Source of the DNA: Crossaster papposus
Lineage: Eukaryota; Echinodermata; Asteroidea; Velatida; Solasteridae
NCBI GenBank assembly: GCA_037893245.1
Contig: JBAIAA010001564.1
Location: forward strand, 28,740 to 92,739
Direction of reading: 5' to 3'
Length of the DNA stretch: 64,000 nucleotides
The notes beneath the pieces are model-generated. The model was not told the origin of the DNA. It worked only from the letters and a program-made list of their open reading frames with translations, and did no database searches. The translations under genes and the position numbers were made by a program. Below are positions 24,601 through 38,900 of the stretch, piece by piece. The first letter of the stretch is position 1. Every line of letters begins with the position of its first letter.

Positions 24601-25880
24601 GTGTGCATAAGAAATATGTAAAGGGAAAGAAGTGTGCATAAGAAATATGTAAAGGGAAAGAAGTGTGCATAAGAAATATGTAAAGGGAAAGAAGTGTGCA
24701 TAAGAAATATGTAAAGAGAAAGAAGTGTGCATAAGAAATATGTAAAGGGAAAGAAGTGTGCATAAGAAATATGTAAAGGGAAAGAAGTGTGCATAAGAAA
24801 TATGTAAAGGGAAAGAAGTGTGCATAAGAAATATGTAAAGGGAAAGAAGTGTGCATAAGAAATATGTAAAGGGAAAGAAGTGTGCATAATAAATATGTAA
24901 AGGGAAAGAAGTGTGCATAAGAAATATGTAAAGGGAAAGAAGTGTGCATAAGAAATATGTAAAGGGAAAGAAGTGTGCATAAGAAATATGTAAAGGGAAA
25001 GAAGTGTGCATAAGAAATATATAAAGGGAAAGAAGTGTGCATAAGAAATATGTAAAGGGAAAGAAGTGTGCATAAGAAATATGTAAAGGGAAAGAAGTGT
25101 GCATAAGAAATATGTAAAGGGAAAGAAGTGTGCATAAGAAATATGTAAAGGGAAAGAAGTGTGCATAAGAAATATGTAAAGGGAAAGAAGTGTGCATACG
25201 AAATATGTAAAGGGAAAGAAGTGTGCATAAGAAATATGTAAAGGGAAAGAAGTGTGCATAAGAAATATGTAAAGGGAAAGAAGTGTGCATAAGAAATATG
25301 TAAAGGGAAAGAAGTGTGCATAAGAAATATGTAAAGGGAAAGAAGTGTGCATAAGAAATATGTAAAGGGAAAGAAGTGTGCATAAGACATATGTAAAGGG
25401 AAAGAAGTGTGCATAAGAAATATGTAAAGGGAAAGAAGTGTGCATAAGAAATATGTAAAGGGAAAGAAGTGTGCATAAGAAATATGTAAAGGGAAAGAAG
25501 TGTGCATAAGACATATGTAAAGGGAAAGAAGTGTGCATAAGAAATATGTAAAGGGAAAGAAGTGTGCATAAGAAATATGTAAAGGGAAAGAAGTGTGCAT
25601 AAGAAATATGTAAAGGGAAAGAAGTGTGCATAAGAAATATGTAAAGGGAAAGAAGTGTGCATAAGAAATATGTAAAGGAAAAGAAGTGTGCATAAGAAAT
25701 ATGTAAAGGGAAAGAAGTGTGCATACGAAATACGTAAAGGGAAAGAAGTGTGCATAAGAAATATGTAAAGGGAAAGAAGTGTGCATAAGAAATATGTAAA
25801 GGGAAAGAAGTGTGCATAAGAAATATGTAAAGGGAAAGAAGTGTGCATAAGAAATATGTAAAGGGAAAGAAGTGTGCATA
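18621..25880. repeat. Diverged 31-mer array, almost free of long units
   Basis: About 7.3 kb of 31-bp units with many scattered single-base variants and only one long unit (CTCGAG at 21349). GAAAGGAGTG units at 19045, 19789 and 20533 are spaced exactly 744 bp (24 monomers). GTTTGC at 20165 and 20909, and ATAATACAT near 20201 and 20945, keep the same 744-bp shift, which shows a tandem higher-order repeat. GTGCGC variants (which create CpG) cluster at about 20104-20135, 20817-20879 and 23799-23830. A CATAAGACAT variant occurs near 25388 and 25512. No gene, RNA or mobile element is visible. Confidence 0.88.
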
Positions 25881-28800
25881 AGAAATAAACACATGATGTG
25901 GGAACAAGCCCTCGAGTTAAATATGTAAAGGGAAAGAAGTGTGCATAAGAAATATGTAAAGGGAAAGAAGTGTGCATAAGAAATATGTAAAGGGAAAGAA
26001 GTGTGCATAATAAATATGTAAAGGGAAAGAAGTGTGCATAATAAATATGTAAAGGGAAAGAAGTGTGCATAAGAAATATGTAAAGGGAAAGAAGTGTGCA
26101 TAAGAAATAATAAAGGGAAAGAAGTGTGCATAAGAAATAATAAAGGGAAAGAAGTGTGCATAAGAAATAAACACATGATGTGGAAACAAGCCCTCGAGTT
26201 AAATATGTAAAGGGAAAGAAGTGTGCATAAGAAATATGTAAAGGGAAAGAAGTGTGCATAAGAAATATGTAAAGGGAAAGAAGTGTGCATAAGAAATATG
26301 TAAAGGGAAAGAAGTGTGCATAAGAAATATGTAAAGGGAAAGAAGTGTGCATAAGAAATATGTAAAGGAAAAGAAGTGTGCATAAGAAATATGTAAAGGG
26401 AAAGAAGTGTGCATAAGAAATATGTAAAGGGAAAGAAGTGTGCATAAGAAATATGTAAAGGGAAAGAAGTGTGCATAAGAAATATGTAAAGGGAAAGAAG
26501 TGTGCATAATAAATATGTAAAGGAAAAGAAGTGTGCATAAGAAATAAACACATGATGTGGGAACAAGCCCTCGAGTTAAATATGTAAAGGGAAAGAAGTG
26601 TGCATAAGAAATATGTAAAGGGAAAGAAGTGTGCATAAGAAATATGTAAAGGGAAAGAAGTGTGCATAAGAAATATGTAAAGGGAAAGAAGTGTGCATAA
26701 GAAATATGTAAAGGGAAAGAAGTGTGCATAAGAAATATGTAAAGGGAAAGAAGTGTGCATAAGAAATATGTAAAGGGAAAGAAGTGTGCATAAGAAATAT
26801 GTAAAGGGAAAGAAGTGTGCATAAGAAATATGTAAATGGAAAGAAGTGTGCATAAGAAATATGTAAAGGGAAAGAAGTGTGCATAAGAAATATGTAAAGG
26901 GAAAGAAGTGTGCATAAGAAATATGTAAAGGGAAAGAAGTGTGCATAAGAAATATGTAAAGGGAAAGAAGTGTGCATAAGAAATAAACACATGATGTGGG
27001 AACAAGCCCTCGAGTTAAATATGTAAAGGGAAAGAAGTGTGCATAAGAAATATGTAAAGGGAAAAAAGTGTGCATAAGAAATATGTAAAGGGAAAGAAGT
27101 GTGCATAAGAAATATGTAAAGGGAAAGAAGTGTGCATAAGAAATATGTAAAGGGAAAGAAGTGTGCATAAGAAATATGTAAAGGGAAAGAAGTGTGCATA
27201 AGAAATATGTAAAGGGAAAGAAGTGTGCATAAGAAATAATAAAGGGAAAGAAGTGTGCATAAGAAATAATAAAGGGAAAGAAGTGTGCATAAGAAATAAA
27301 CACATGATGTGGGAACAAGCCCTCGAGTTAAATATGTAAAGGGAAAGAAGTGTGCATAAGAAATATGTAAAGGGAAAGAAGTGTGCATAAGAAATATGTA
27401 AAGGGAAAGAAGTGTGCATAAGAAATATGTAAAGGGAAAGAAGTGTGCATAAGAAATATGTAAAGGGAAAGAAGTGTGCATAAGAAATATGTAAAGGGAA
27501 AGAAGTGTGCATAAGAAATATGTAAAGGGAAAGAAGTGTGCATAAGAAATATGTAAAGGGAAAGAAGTGTGCATAAGAAATATGTAAAGGGAAAGAAGTG
27601 TGCATAAGAAATATGTAAAGGGAAAGAAGTGTGCATAAGAAATAAACACATGATGTGGGAACAAGCCCTCGAGTTAAATATGTAAAGGGAAAGAAGTGTG
27701 CATAAGAAATATGTAAAGGGAAAGAAGTGTGCATAAGAAATATGTAAAGGGAAAGAAGTGTGCATACGAAATATGTAAAGGGAAAGAAGTGTGCATAAGA
27801 AATATGTAAAGGGAAAGAAGTGTGCATAAGAAATATGTAAAGGGAAAGAAGTGTGCATAAGAAATATGTAAAGGGAAAGAAGTGTGCATAAGAAATATGT
27901 AAATGGAAAGAAGTGTGCATAAGAAATATGTGAAGGGAAAGAAGTGTGCATAAGAAATATGTAAAGGGAAAGAAGTGTGCATAAGAAATATGTAAAGGGA
28001 AAGAAGTGTGCATAAGAAATATGTAAAGGGAAGGAAGTGTGCATAAGAAATAAACACATGATGTGGGAACAAGCCCTCGAGTTAAATATGTAAAGGGAAA
28101 GAAGTGTGCATAAGAAATATGTAAAGGGAAAGAAGTGTGCATAAGAAATATGTAAAGGGAAAGAAGTGTGCATAAGAAATATGTAAAGGGAAAGAAGTGT
28201 GCATAAGAAATATGTAAAGGGAAAGAAGTGTGCATAAGAAATATGTAAAGGGAAAGAAGTGTGCATAAGAAATATGTAAAGGGAAAGAAGTGTGCATAAG
28301 AAATATGTAAAGGGAAAGAAGTGTGCATAAGAAATATGTAAAGGGAAAGAAGTGTGCATAAGAAATATGTAAAGGGAAAGAAGTGTGCATAAGAAATAAT
28401 AAAGGGAAAGAAGTGTGCATAAGAAATAATAAAGGGAAAGAAGTGTGCATAAGAAATAAACACATGATGTGGGAACAAGCCTTCGAGTTAAATATGTAAA
28501 GGGAAAGAAGTGTGCATAAGAAATATGTAAAGGGAAAGAAGTGTGCATAAGAAATATGTAAAGGGAAAGAAGTGTGCATAAGAAATATGTAAAGGGAAAG
28601 AAGTGTGCATAAGAAATATGTAAAGGGAAAGAAGTGTGCATAAGAAATATGTAAAGGGAAAGAAGTGTGCATAAGAAATATGTAAAGGGAAAGAAGTGTG
28701 CATAAGAAATATGTAAAGGGAAAGAAGTGTGCATAAGAAATATGTAAAGGGAAAGAAGTGTGCATAAGAAATAAACACATGATGTGGGAACAAGCCCTCG

Positions 28801-31800
28801 AGTTAAATATGTAAAGGGAAAGAAGTGTGCATAAGAAATATATAAAGGGAAAGAAGTGTGCATAAGAAATATGTAAAGGGAAAGAAGTGTGCATAAGAAA
28901 TATGTAAAGGGAAAGAAGTGTGCATACGAAATATGTAAAGGGAAAGAAGTGTGCATAAGAAATATGTAAAGGGAAAGAAGTGTGCATCAGAAATATGTAA
29001 AGGGAAAGAAGTGTGCATAAGAAATATGTAAATGGAAAGAAGTGTGCATAAGAAATATGTAAAGGGAAAGAAGTGTGCATAAGAAATATGTAAAGGGAAA
29101 GAAGTGTGCATAAGAAATATGTAAAGGGAAAGAAGTGTGCATAAGAAATATGTAAAGGGAAAGAAGTGTGCATAAGAAATAAACACATGATGTGGGAACA
29201 AGCCCTCGAGTTAAATATGTAAAGGGAAAGAAGTGTGCAAAAGAAATATGTAAAGGGAAAGAAGTGTGCATAAGAAATATGTAAAGGGAAAGAAGTGTGC
29301 ATAAGAAATATGTAAAGGGAAAGAAGTGTGCATAAGAAATATGTAAAGGGAAAGAAGTGTGCATAAGAAATATGTAAAGGGAAAGAAGTGTGCATAAGAA
29401 ATATGTAAAGGGAAAGAAGTGTGCATCAGAAATAAACACATGATGTGGGAACAAGCCCTCGAGTTAAATATGTAAAGGGAAAGAAGTGTGCATAAGAAAT
29501 ATGTAAAGGGAAAGAAGTGTGCATAAGAAATATGTAAAGGGAAAGAAGTGTGCAAAAGAAATATGTAAAGGGAAAGAAGTGTGCATAAGAAATATGTAAA
29601 GGGAAAGAAGTGTGCATAAGAAATATGTAAAGGGAAAGAAGTGTGCATAAGAAATAATAAAGGGAAAGAAGTGTGCATAAGAAATAATAAAGGGAAAGAA
29701 GTGTGCATAAGAAATAAACACATGATGTGGGAACAAGCCCTCGAGTTAAATATGTAAAGGGAAAGAAGTGTGCATAAGAAATATGTAAAGGGAAAGAAGT
29801 GTGCATAAGAAATATGTAAAGGGAAAGAAGTGTGCATAAGAAATATGTAAAGGGAAAGAAGTGTGCATAAGAAATATGTAAAAGGAAAGAAGTGTGCATA
29901 AGAAATATGTAAAGGGAAAGAAGTGTGCATAAGAAATATGTAAAGGGAAAGAAGTGTGCATAAGAAATATGTAAAGGGAAAGAAGTGTGCATAAGAAATA
30001 TGTAAAGGGAAAGAAGTGTGCATAAGAAATATGTAAAGGGAAAGAAGTGTGCATAAGAAATATGTAAAGGGAAAGAAGTGTGCATAAGAAATAAACACAT
30101 GATGTGGGAACAAGCCCTCGAGTTAAATATGTAAAGGGAAAGAAGTGTGCATAAGAAATATGTAAAGGGAAAGAAGTGTGCATAAGAAATATGTAAAGGG
30201 AAAGAAGTGTGCTTAAGAAATATGTAAAGGGAAAGAAGTGTGCATAAGAAATATGTAAAGGGAAAGAAGTGTGCATAAGAAATATGTAAAGGGAAAGAAG
30301 TGTGCATAAGAAATATGTAAAGGGAAAGAAGTGTGCATAAGAAATATGTAAATGGAAAGAAGTGTGCATAAGAAATATGTAAAGGGAAAGAAGTGTGCAT
30401 AAGAAATATGTAAAGGGAAAGAAGTGTGCATAAGAAATATGTAAAGGGAAAAAAGTGTGCATAAGAAATATGTAAAGGGAAAGAAGTGTGCATAAGAAAT
30501 AAACACATGATGTGGGAACAAGCCCTCGAGTTAAATATGTAAAGGGAAAGAAGTGTGCATAAGAAATATGTAAAGGGAAAGAAGTGTGCATAAGAAATAT
30601 GTAAAGGGAAAGAAGTGTGCATAAGAAATATGTAAAGGGAAAGAAGTGTGCATAAGAAATATGTAAAGGGAAAGAAGTGTGCATAAGAAATATGTAAAGG
30701 GAAAGAAGTGTGCATAAGAAATATGTAAAGGGAAAGAAGTGTGCATAAGAAATAAACACATGATGTGGGAACAAGCCCTCGAGTTAAATATGTAAAGGGA
30801 AAGAAGTGTGCATAAGAAATATGTAAAGGGAAAGAAGTGTGCATAAGAAATATGTAAAGGGAAAGAAGTGTGCATAAGAAATATGTAAAGGGAAAGAAGT
30901 GTGCATAAGAAATATGTAAAGGGAAAGAAGTGTGCATAAGAAATAAACACATGATGTGGGAACAAGCCCTCGAGTTAAATATGTAAAGGGAAAGAAGTGT
31001 GCATAAGAAATATGTAAAGGGAAAGAAGTGTGCATAAGAAATATGTAAAGGGAAAGAAGTGTGCATAAGAAATATGTAAAGGGAAAGAAGTGTGCATAAG
31101 AAATATGTAAAGGGAAAGAAGTGTGCATAAGAAATATGTAAAGGGAAAGAAGTGTGCATAAGAAATATGTAAAGGGAAAGAAGTGTGCATAAGAAATATG
31201 TAAAGGGAAAGAAGTGTGCATAAGAAATATGTAAAGGGAAAGAAGTGTGCATAAGAAATATGTAAAGGGAAAGAAGTGTGCATAAGAAATATGTAAAGGG
31301 AAAGAAGTGTGCATAAGAAATAAACACATGATGTGGGAACAAGCCCTCGAGTTAAATATGTAAAGGGAAAGAAGTGTGCATAAGAAATAATAAAGGGAAA
31401 GAAGTGTGCATAAGAAATAATAAAGGGAAAGAAGTGTGCATAAGAAATAAACACATGATGTGGGAACAAGCACTCGAGTTAAATATGTAAAGGGAAAGAA
31501 GTGTGCATAAGAAATATGTAAAGGGAAAGAAGTGTGCATAAGAAATATGTAAAGGGAAAGAAGTGTGCATAAGAAATATGTAAAGGGAAAGAAGTGTGCA
31601 TAAGAAATATGTAAAGGGAAAGAAGTGTGCATAAGAAATATGTAAAGGGAAAGAAGTGTGCATCAGAAATAAACACATGATGTCGAAACAAGCCCTCGAG
31701 TTAAATATGTAAAGGGAAAGAAGTGTGCATAAGAAATATGTAAAGGGAAAGAAGTGTGCATAAGAAATATGTAAAGGGAAAGAAGTGTGCATAAGAAATA

Positions 31801-31990
31801 TGTAAAGGGAAAGAAGTGTGCATAAGAAATATGTAAAGGGAAAGAAGTGTGCATAAGAAATATGTAAAGGGAAAGAAGTGTGCATAAGAAATATGTAAAG
31901 GGAAAGAAGTGTGCATAAGAAATATGTAAAGGGAAAGAAGTGTGCATAAGAAATAAACACATGATGTGGGAACAAGCCCTCGAGTTAAAT
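25881..31990. repeat. Long-unit-rich block with 1.1-1.3 kb period
   Basis: CTCGAG (or variant) lies at 25911, 26193, 26570, 27009, 27322, 27668, 28076, 28482 (CTTCGAG), 28797, 29205, 29458, 29740, 30117, 30525, 30778, 30969, 31346, 31473 (GCACTCGAG), 31695 (GTCGAAAC core) and 31979. A recurring module of two adjacent 30-bp units followed at once by a long unit precedes 26193, 27322, 28482, 29740 and 31473. The spacings between modules are 1129, 1160, 1258 and 1733 bp, so the period drifts by gain or loss of units. This is a higher-order repeat distinct from the one in clusters A-D. Confidence 0.88.
27223..27349. repeat. Short-short-long module (type example)
   Basis: Two consecutive 30-bp units (27223-27252 and 27253-27282), in which AAATATGTAAAG is shortened to AAATAATAAAG, are followed by a 67-bp long unit (27283-27349). 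The same three-unit order recurs ending at long units 26193, 28482, 29740, 31473, 37835 and 39878, but nowhere else in the window. That makes it a signature of the 26-40 kb region. Confidence 0.92.
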
Positions 31991-34900
31991 ATGTAAAGGG
32001 AAAGAAGTGTGCATAAGAAATATGTAAAGGGAAAGAAGTGTGCATAAGAAATATGTAAAGGGAAAGAAGTGTGCATAAGAAATATGTAAAGGGAAAGAAG
32101 TGTGCATAAGAAATATGTAAAGGGAAAGAAGAGTGCATAAGAAATATGTAAAGGGAAAGAAGTGTGCATAAGAAATATGTAAAGGGAAAGAAGAGTGCAT
32201 AAGAAATATGTAAAGGGAAAGAAGTGTGCATAAGAAATATGTAAAGGGAAAGAAGTGTGCATAAGAAATATGTAAAGGGAAAGAAGTGTGCATAAGAAAT
32301 ATGTAAAGGGAAAGAAGTGTGCATAAGAAATATGTAAAGGGAAAGAAGTGTGCATAAGAAATATGTAAAGGGAAAGAAGTGTGCATAAGAAATATGTAAA
32401 GGGAAAGAAGTGTGCATAAGAAATATGTAAAGGGAAAGAAGTGTGCATAAGAAATATGTAAAGGGAAAGAAGTGTGCATAAGAAATATGTAAAGGGAAAG
32501 AAGTGTGCATAAGAAATATGTAAAGGGAAAGAAGTGTGCATAAGAAATATGTAAAGGGAAAGAAGTGTGCATAAGAAATATGTAAAGGGAAAGAAGTGTG
32601 CATAAGAAATATGTAAAGGGAAAGAAGTGTGCATAAGAAATATGTAAAGGGAAAGAAGTGTGCATAATAAATATGTAAAGGGAAAGAAGTGTGCATAAGA
32701 AATGTGTAAAGGGAAAGAAGTGTGCATAAGAAATGTGTAAAGGGAAAGAAGTGTGCATAAGAAATGTGTAAAGGGAAAGAAGTGTGCATAAGAAATGTGT
32801 AAAGGGAAAGAAGTGTGCATAAGAAATATGTAAAGGGAAAGAAGTGTGCATAAGAAATATGTAAAGGGAAAGAAGTGTGCATAAGAAATATGTAAAGGGA
32901 AAGAAGTGTGCATAAGAAATATGTAAAGGGAAAGAAGTGTGCATAAGAAATATGTAAAGGGAAAGAAGTGTGCATAAGAAATATGTAAAGGGAAAGAAGT
33001 GTGCATAAGAAATATGTAAAGGGAAAGAAGTGTGCATAAGAAATATGTAAAGGGAAAGAAGTGTGCATAAGAAATATGTAAAGGGAAAGAAGTGTGCATA
33101 AGAAATATGTAAAGGGAAAGAAGTGTGCATACGAAATATGTAAAGGGAAAGAAGTGTGCATAAGAAATATGTAAAGGGAAAGAAGTGTGCATAAGAAATA
33201 TGTAAAGGGAAAGAAGTGTGCATAAGAAATATGTAAAGGGAAAGAAGTGTGCATAAGAAATATGTAAAGGGAAAGAAGTGTGCATAAGAAATATGTAAAG
33301 GGAAAGAAGTGTGCATAAGAAATATGTAAAGGGAAAGAAGTGTGCATAAGAAATATGTAAAGGGAAAGAAGTGTGCATAAGAAATATGTAAAGGGAAAGA
33401 AGTGTGCATAAGAAATATGTAAAGGGAAAGAAGTGTGCATAAGAAATATGTAAAGGGAAAGAAGTGTGCATAAGAAATATGTAAAGGGAAAGAAGTGTGC
33501 ATAAGAAATATGTAAAGGGAAAGAAGTGTGCATAAGAAATATGTAAAGGGAAAGAAGTGTGCATAAGAAATATGTAAAGGGAAAGAAGTGTGCATAAGAA
33601 ATTAGTAAAGGGAAAGAAGTGTGCATAAGAAATATGTAAAGGGAAAGAAGTGTGCATAAGAAATATGTAAAGGGAAAGAAGTGTGCATAAGAAATATGTA
33701 AAGGGAAAGAAGTGTGCATAAGAAATATGTAAAGGGAAAGAAGTGTGCATAAGAAATATGTAAAGGGAAAGAAGTGTGCATAAGAAATATGTAAAGGGAA
33801 AGAAGTGTGCATAAGAAATATGTAAAGGGAAAGAAGTGTGCATAAGAAATATGTAAAGGGAAAGAAGTGTGCATAAGAAATATGTAAAGGGAAAGAAGTG
33901 TGCATAAGAAATATGTAAAGGGAAAGAAGTGTGCATAAGAAATATGTAAAGGGAAAGAAGTGTGCATAAGAAATATGTAAAGGGAAAGAAGTGTGCATAA
34001 GAAATATGTAAAGGGAAAGAAGTGTGCATAAGAAATATGTAAAGGGAAAGAAGTGTGCATAAGAAATATGTAAAGGGAAAGAAGTGTGCATAAGAAATTA
34101 GTAAAGGGAAAGAAGTGTGCATAAGAAATATGTAAAGGGAAAGAAGTGTGCATAAGAAATATGTAAAGGGAAAGAAGTGTGCATAAGAAATATGTAAAGG
34201 GAAAGAAGTGTGCATAAGAAATATGTAAAGGGAAAGAAGTGTGCATAAGAAATATGTAAAGGGAAAGAAGTGTGCATAAGAAATATGTAAAGGGAAAGAA
34301 GTGTGCATAAGAAATATGTAAAGGGAAAGAAGTGTGCATAAGAAATATGTAAAGGGAAAGAAGTGTGCATAAGAAATATGTAAAGGGAAAGAAGTGTGCA
34401 TAAGAAATATGTAAAGGGAAAGAAGTGTGCATAAGAAATATGTAAAGGGAAAGAAGTGTGCATAACAAATATGTAAAGGGAAAGAAGTGTGCATAAGAAA
34501 TATGTAAAGGGAAAGAAGTGTGCATAAGAAATATGTAAAGGGAAAGAAGTGTGCATAAGAAATATGTAAAGGGAAAGAAGTGTGCATAAGAAATATGTAA
34601 AGGGAAAGAAGTGTGCATAAGAAATATGTAAAGGGAAAGAAGTGTGCATAAGAAATATGTAAAGGGAAAGAAGTGTGCATAAGAAATATGTAAAGGGAAA
34701 GAAGTGTGCATAAGAAATATGTAAAGGGAAAGAAGTGTGCATAAGAAATATGTAAAGGGAAAGAAGTGTGCATAAGAAATATGTAAAGGGAAAGAAGTGT
34801 GCATAAGAAATATGTAAAGGGAAAGAAGTGTGCATAAGAAATATGTAAAGGGAAAGAAGTGTGCATAAGAAATATGTAAAGGGAAAGAAGTGTGCATAAG

Positions 34901-35943
34901 AAATATGTAAAGGGAAAGAAGTGTGCATAAGAAATATGTAAAGGGAAAGAAGTGTGCATAAGAAATATGTAAAGGGAAAGAAGTGTGCATAAGAAATATG
35001 TAAAGGGAAAGAAGTGTGCATAAGAAATTAGTAAAGGGAAAGAAGTGTGCATAAGAAATATGTAAAGGGAAAGAAGTGTGCATAAGAAATATGTAAAGGG
35101 AAAGAAGTGTGCATAAGAAATATGTAAAGGGAAAGAAGTGTGCATAAGAAATATGTAAAGGGAAAGAAGTGTGCATAAGAAATATGTAAAGGGAAAGAAG
35201 TGTGCATAAGAAATATGTAAAGGGAAAGAAGTGTGCATAAGAAATATGTAAAGGGAAAGAAGTGTGCATAAGAAATATGTAAAGGGAAAGAAGTGTGCAT
35301 AAGAAATATGTAAAGGGAAAGAAGTGTGCATAAGAAATATGTAAAGGGAAAGAAGTGTGCATAAGAAATATCTAAAGGGAAAGAAGTGTGCATAAGAAAT
35401 ATGTAAAGGGAAAGAAGTGTGCATAAGAAATATGTAAAGGGAAAGAAGTGTGCATAAGAAATATGTAAAGGGAAAGAAGTGTGCATAAGAAATATGTAAA
35501 GGGAAAGAAGTGTGCATAAGAAATATGTAAAGGGAAAGAAGTGTGCATAAGAAATATGTAAAGGGAAAGAAGTGTGCATAAGAAATATGTAAAGGGAAAG
35601 AAGTGTGCATAAGAAATATGTAAAGGGAAAGAAGTGTGCATAAGAAATATGTAAAGGGAAAGAAGTGTGCATAAGAAATATGTAAAGGGAAAGAAGTGTG
35701 CATAAGAAATATGTAAAGGGAAAGAAGTGTGCATAAGAAATATGTAAAGGGAAAGAAGTGTGCATAAGAAATATGTAAAGGGAAAGAAGTGTGCATAAGA
35801 AATATGTAAAGGGAAAGAAGTGTGCATAAGAAATATGTAAAGGGAAAGAAGTGTGCATAAGAAATATGTAAAGGGAAAGAAGTGTGCATAAGAAATATGT
35901 AAAGGGAAAGAAGTGTGCATAAGAAATATGTAAAGGGAAAGAA
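31991..35943. repeat. 31-mer array without long units
   Basis: About 3.95 kb of ordinary monomers between the long units at 31979 and 35983. Private variants include GAAGAGTGC near 32131 and 32193, four consecutive AAATGTG units at about 32703-32800, and AAATTAG units near 33602, 34097 and 35028. AAATTAG and runs of AAATGTG reappear only in the 50-58 kb region, which suggests shared ancestry of the two blocks. Confidence 0.88.
32692..32815. repeat. Run of four AAATGTG variant monomers
   Basis: Four neighbouring 31-bp units carry AAATGTGTAAAG in place of AAATATGTAAAG, with consensus units on both sides. The same base change in adjacent units is best explained by one mutation spread by local unit duplication. 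A similar run of six lies at about 56000-56165. Confidence 0.88.
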
Positions 35944-38900
35944 GTGTGCATAAGAAATAAACACATGATGTGGGAACAAGCCCTCGAGTTAAATATGTAA
36001 AGGGAAAGAAGTGTGCATAAGAAATATGTAAAGGGAAAGAAGTGTGCATAAGAAATATGTAAAGGGAAAGAAGTGTGCATAAGAAATATGTAAAGGGAAA
36101 GAAGTGTGCATAAGAAATATGTAAAGGAAAAGAAGTGTGCATAAGAAATATGTAAAGGGAAAGAAGTGTGCATAAGAAATATGTAAAGGGAAAGAAGTGT
36201 GCATAAGAAATATGTAAAGGGACAGAAGTGTGCATAAGAAATATGTAAAGGGAAAGAAGTGTGCATAAGAAATATGTAAAGGGAAAGAAGTGTGCATAAG
36301 AAATATGTAAAGGGAAAGAAGTGTGCATAAGAAATATGTAAAGGGAAAGAAGTGTGCATAAGAAATAAACACATGATGTCGAAACAAGCCCTCGAGTTAA
36401 ATATTTAAAGGGAAAGAAGTGTGCATAAGAAATATGTAAAGGGAAAGAAGTGTGCATAAGAAATATGTAAAGGGAAAGAAGAGTGCATAAGAAATATGTA
36501 AAGGGAAAGAAGTGTGCATAAGAAATATGTAAAGGGAAAGAATTGTGCATAAGAAATATGTAAAGGGAAAGAAGTGTGCATAAGAAATATGTAAAGGGAA
36601 AGAAGTGTGCATAAGAAATATGTAAAGGGAAAGAAGTGTGCATAAGAAATAAACACATGATGTGGGAACAAGCCCTCGAGTTAAATATGTAAAGGGAAAG
36701 AAGTGTGCATAAGAAATATGTAAAGGGAAAGAAGTGTGCATAAGAAATATGTAAAGGGAAAGAAGTGTGCATAAGAAATATGTAAAGGGAAAGAAGTGTG
36801 CATAAGAAATATGTAAAGGGAAAGAAGTGTGCATAAGAAATATGTAAAGGGAAAGAAGTGTGCATAAGAAATATGTAAAGGGAAAGAAGTGTGCATAAGA
36901 AATATGTAAAGGGAAAGAAGTGTGCATAAGAAATATGTAAAGGGAAAGAAGTGTGCATAAGAAATATGTAAAGGGAAAGAAGTGTGCATAAGAAATATGT
37001 AAAGGGAAAGAAGTGTGCATAAGAAATATGTAAAGGGAAAGAAGTGTGCATAAGAAATATGTAAAGGGAAAGAAGTGTGCATAAGAAATATGTAAAGGGA
37101 AAGAAGTGTGCATAAGAAATATGTAAAGGGAAAGAAGTGTGCATAAGAAATATGTAAAGGGAAAGAAGTGTGCATAAGAAATATGTAAAGGGAAAGAAGT
37201 GTGCATAAGAAATATGTAAAGGGAAAGAAGTGTGCATAAGAAATATGTAAAGGGAAAGAAGTGTGCATAAGAAATAAACACATGATGTGGGAACAAGCCC
37301 TCGAGTTAAATATGTAAAGGGAAAGAAGTGTGCAAAAGAAATATGTAAAGGGAAAGAAGTGTGCATAAGAAATATGTAAAGGGAAAGAAGTGTGCATAAG
37401 AAATATGTAAAGGGAAAGAAGTGTGCATAAGAAATATGTAAAGGGAAAGAAGTGTGCATAAGAAATATGTAAAGGGAAAGAAGTGTGCATAAGAAATATG
37501 TAAAGGGAAAGAAGTGTGCATAAGAAATAAACACATGATGTGGGAACAAGCCCTCGAGTTAAATATGTAAAGGGAAAGAAGTGTGCATAAGAAATATGTA
37601 AAGGGAAAGAAGTGTGCATAAGAAATATGTAAAGGGAAAGAAGTGTGCAAAAGAAATATGTAAAGGGAAAGAAGTGTGCATAAGAAATATGTAAAGGGAA
37701 AGAAGTGTGCATAAGAAATATGTAAAGGGAAAGAAGTGTGCATAAGAAATAATAAAGGGAAAGAAGTGTGCATAAGAAATAATAAAGGGAAAGAAGTGTG
37801 CATAAGAAATAAACACATGATGTGGGAACAAGTCCTCGAGTTAAATATGTAAAGGGAAAGAAGTGTGCATAAGAAATATGTAAAGGGAAAGAAGTGTGCA
37901 TAAGGAATATGTAAAGGGAAAGAAGTGTGCAAAAGAAATATGTAAAGGGAAAGAAGTGTGCATAAGAAATATGTAAAGGGAAAGAAGTGTGCATAAGAAA
38001 TATGTAAAGGGAAAGAAGTGTGCATAAGAAATATGTAAAGGGAAAGAAGTGTGCATAAGAAATATGTAAAGGGAAAGAAGTGTGCATAAGAAATATGTAA
38101 AGGGAAAGAAGTGTGCATAAGAAATATGTAAAGGGAAAGAAGTGTGCATACGAAATATGTAAAGGGAAAGAAGTGTGCATAAGAAATAAACACATGATGT
38201 GGGAACAAGCCCTCGAGTTAAATATGTAAAGGGAAAGAAGTGTGTATAAGAAATATGTAAAGGGAAAGAAGTGTGCATTAGAAATATGTAAAGGGAAAGA
38301 AGTGTGCATAAGAAATATGTAAAGGGAAAGAAGTGTGCATAAGAAATATGTAAAGGGAAAGAAGTGTGCATAAGAAATATGTAAAGGGAAAGAAGTGTGC
38401 ATAAGAAATATGTAAAGGGAAAGAAGTGTGCATAAGAAATATGTAAATGGAAAGAAGTGTGCATAAGAAATATGTAAAGGGAAAGAAGTGTGCATAAGAA
38501 ATATGTAAAGGGAAAGAAGTGTGCATAAGAAATATGTAAAGGGAAAGAAGTGTGCATAAGAAATATGTAAAGGGAAAGAAGTGTGCATAAGAAATAAACA
38601 CATGATGTGGGAACAAGCCCTCGAGTTAAATATGTAAAGGGAAAGAAGTGTGAATAAGAAATATGTAAAGGGAAAGAAGTGTGCATAAGAAATATGTAAA
38701 GGGAAAGAAGTGTGCATAAGAAATATGTAAAGGGAAAGAAGTGTGCATAAGAAATATGTAAAGGGAAAGAAGTGTGCATAAGAAATATGTAAAGGGAAAG
38801 AAGTGTGCATAAGAAATATGTAAAGGGAAAGAAGTGTGCATAAGAAATAAACACATGATGTGGGAACAAGCCCTCGAGTTAAATATGTAAAGGGAAAGAA

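Noticed and set aside
18591-25907. Very long minus-strand open reading frames (up to about 2,440 codons, here and for example at 8834-16111 and 1827-9062) encoding a 31-residue repeat with MHTSFPLHIS-like motifs
   Set aside because: The minus strand of the monomer has no stop in any frame, and 31 is 1 modulo 3, so every frame cycles through all three and stays open by arithmetic. Frames overlap each other at the same locus and end only where a long-unit core supplies TAA in one frame or a variant unit makes a stop. There is no initiation context, codon bias or substitution pattern of a gene.
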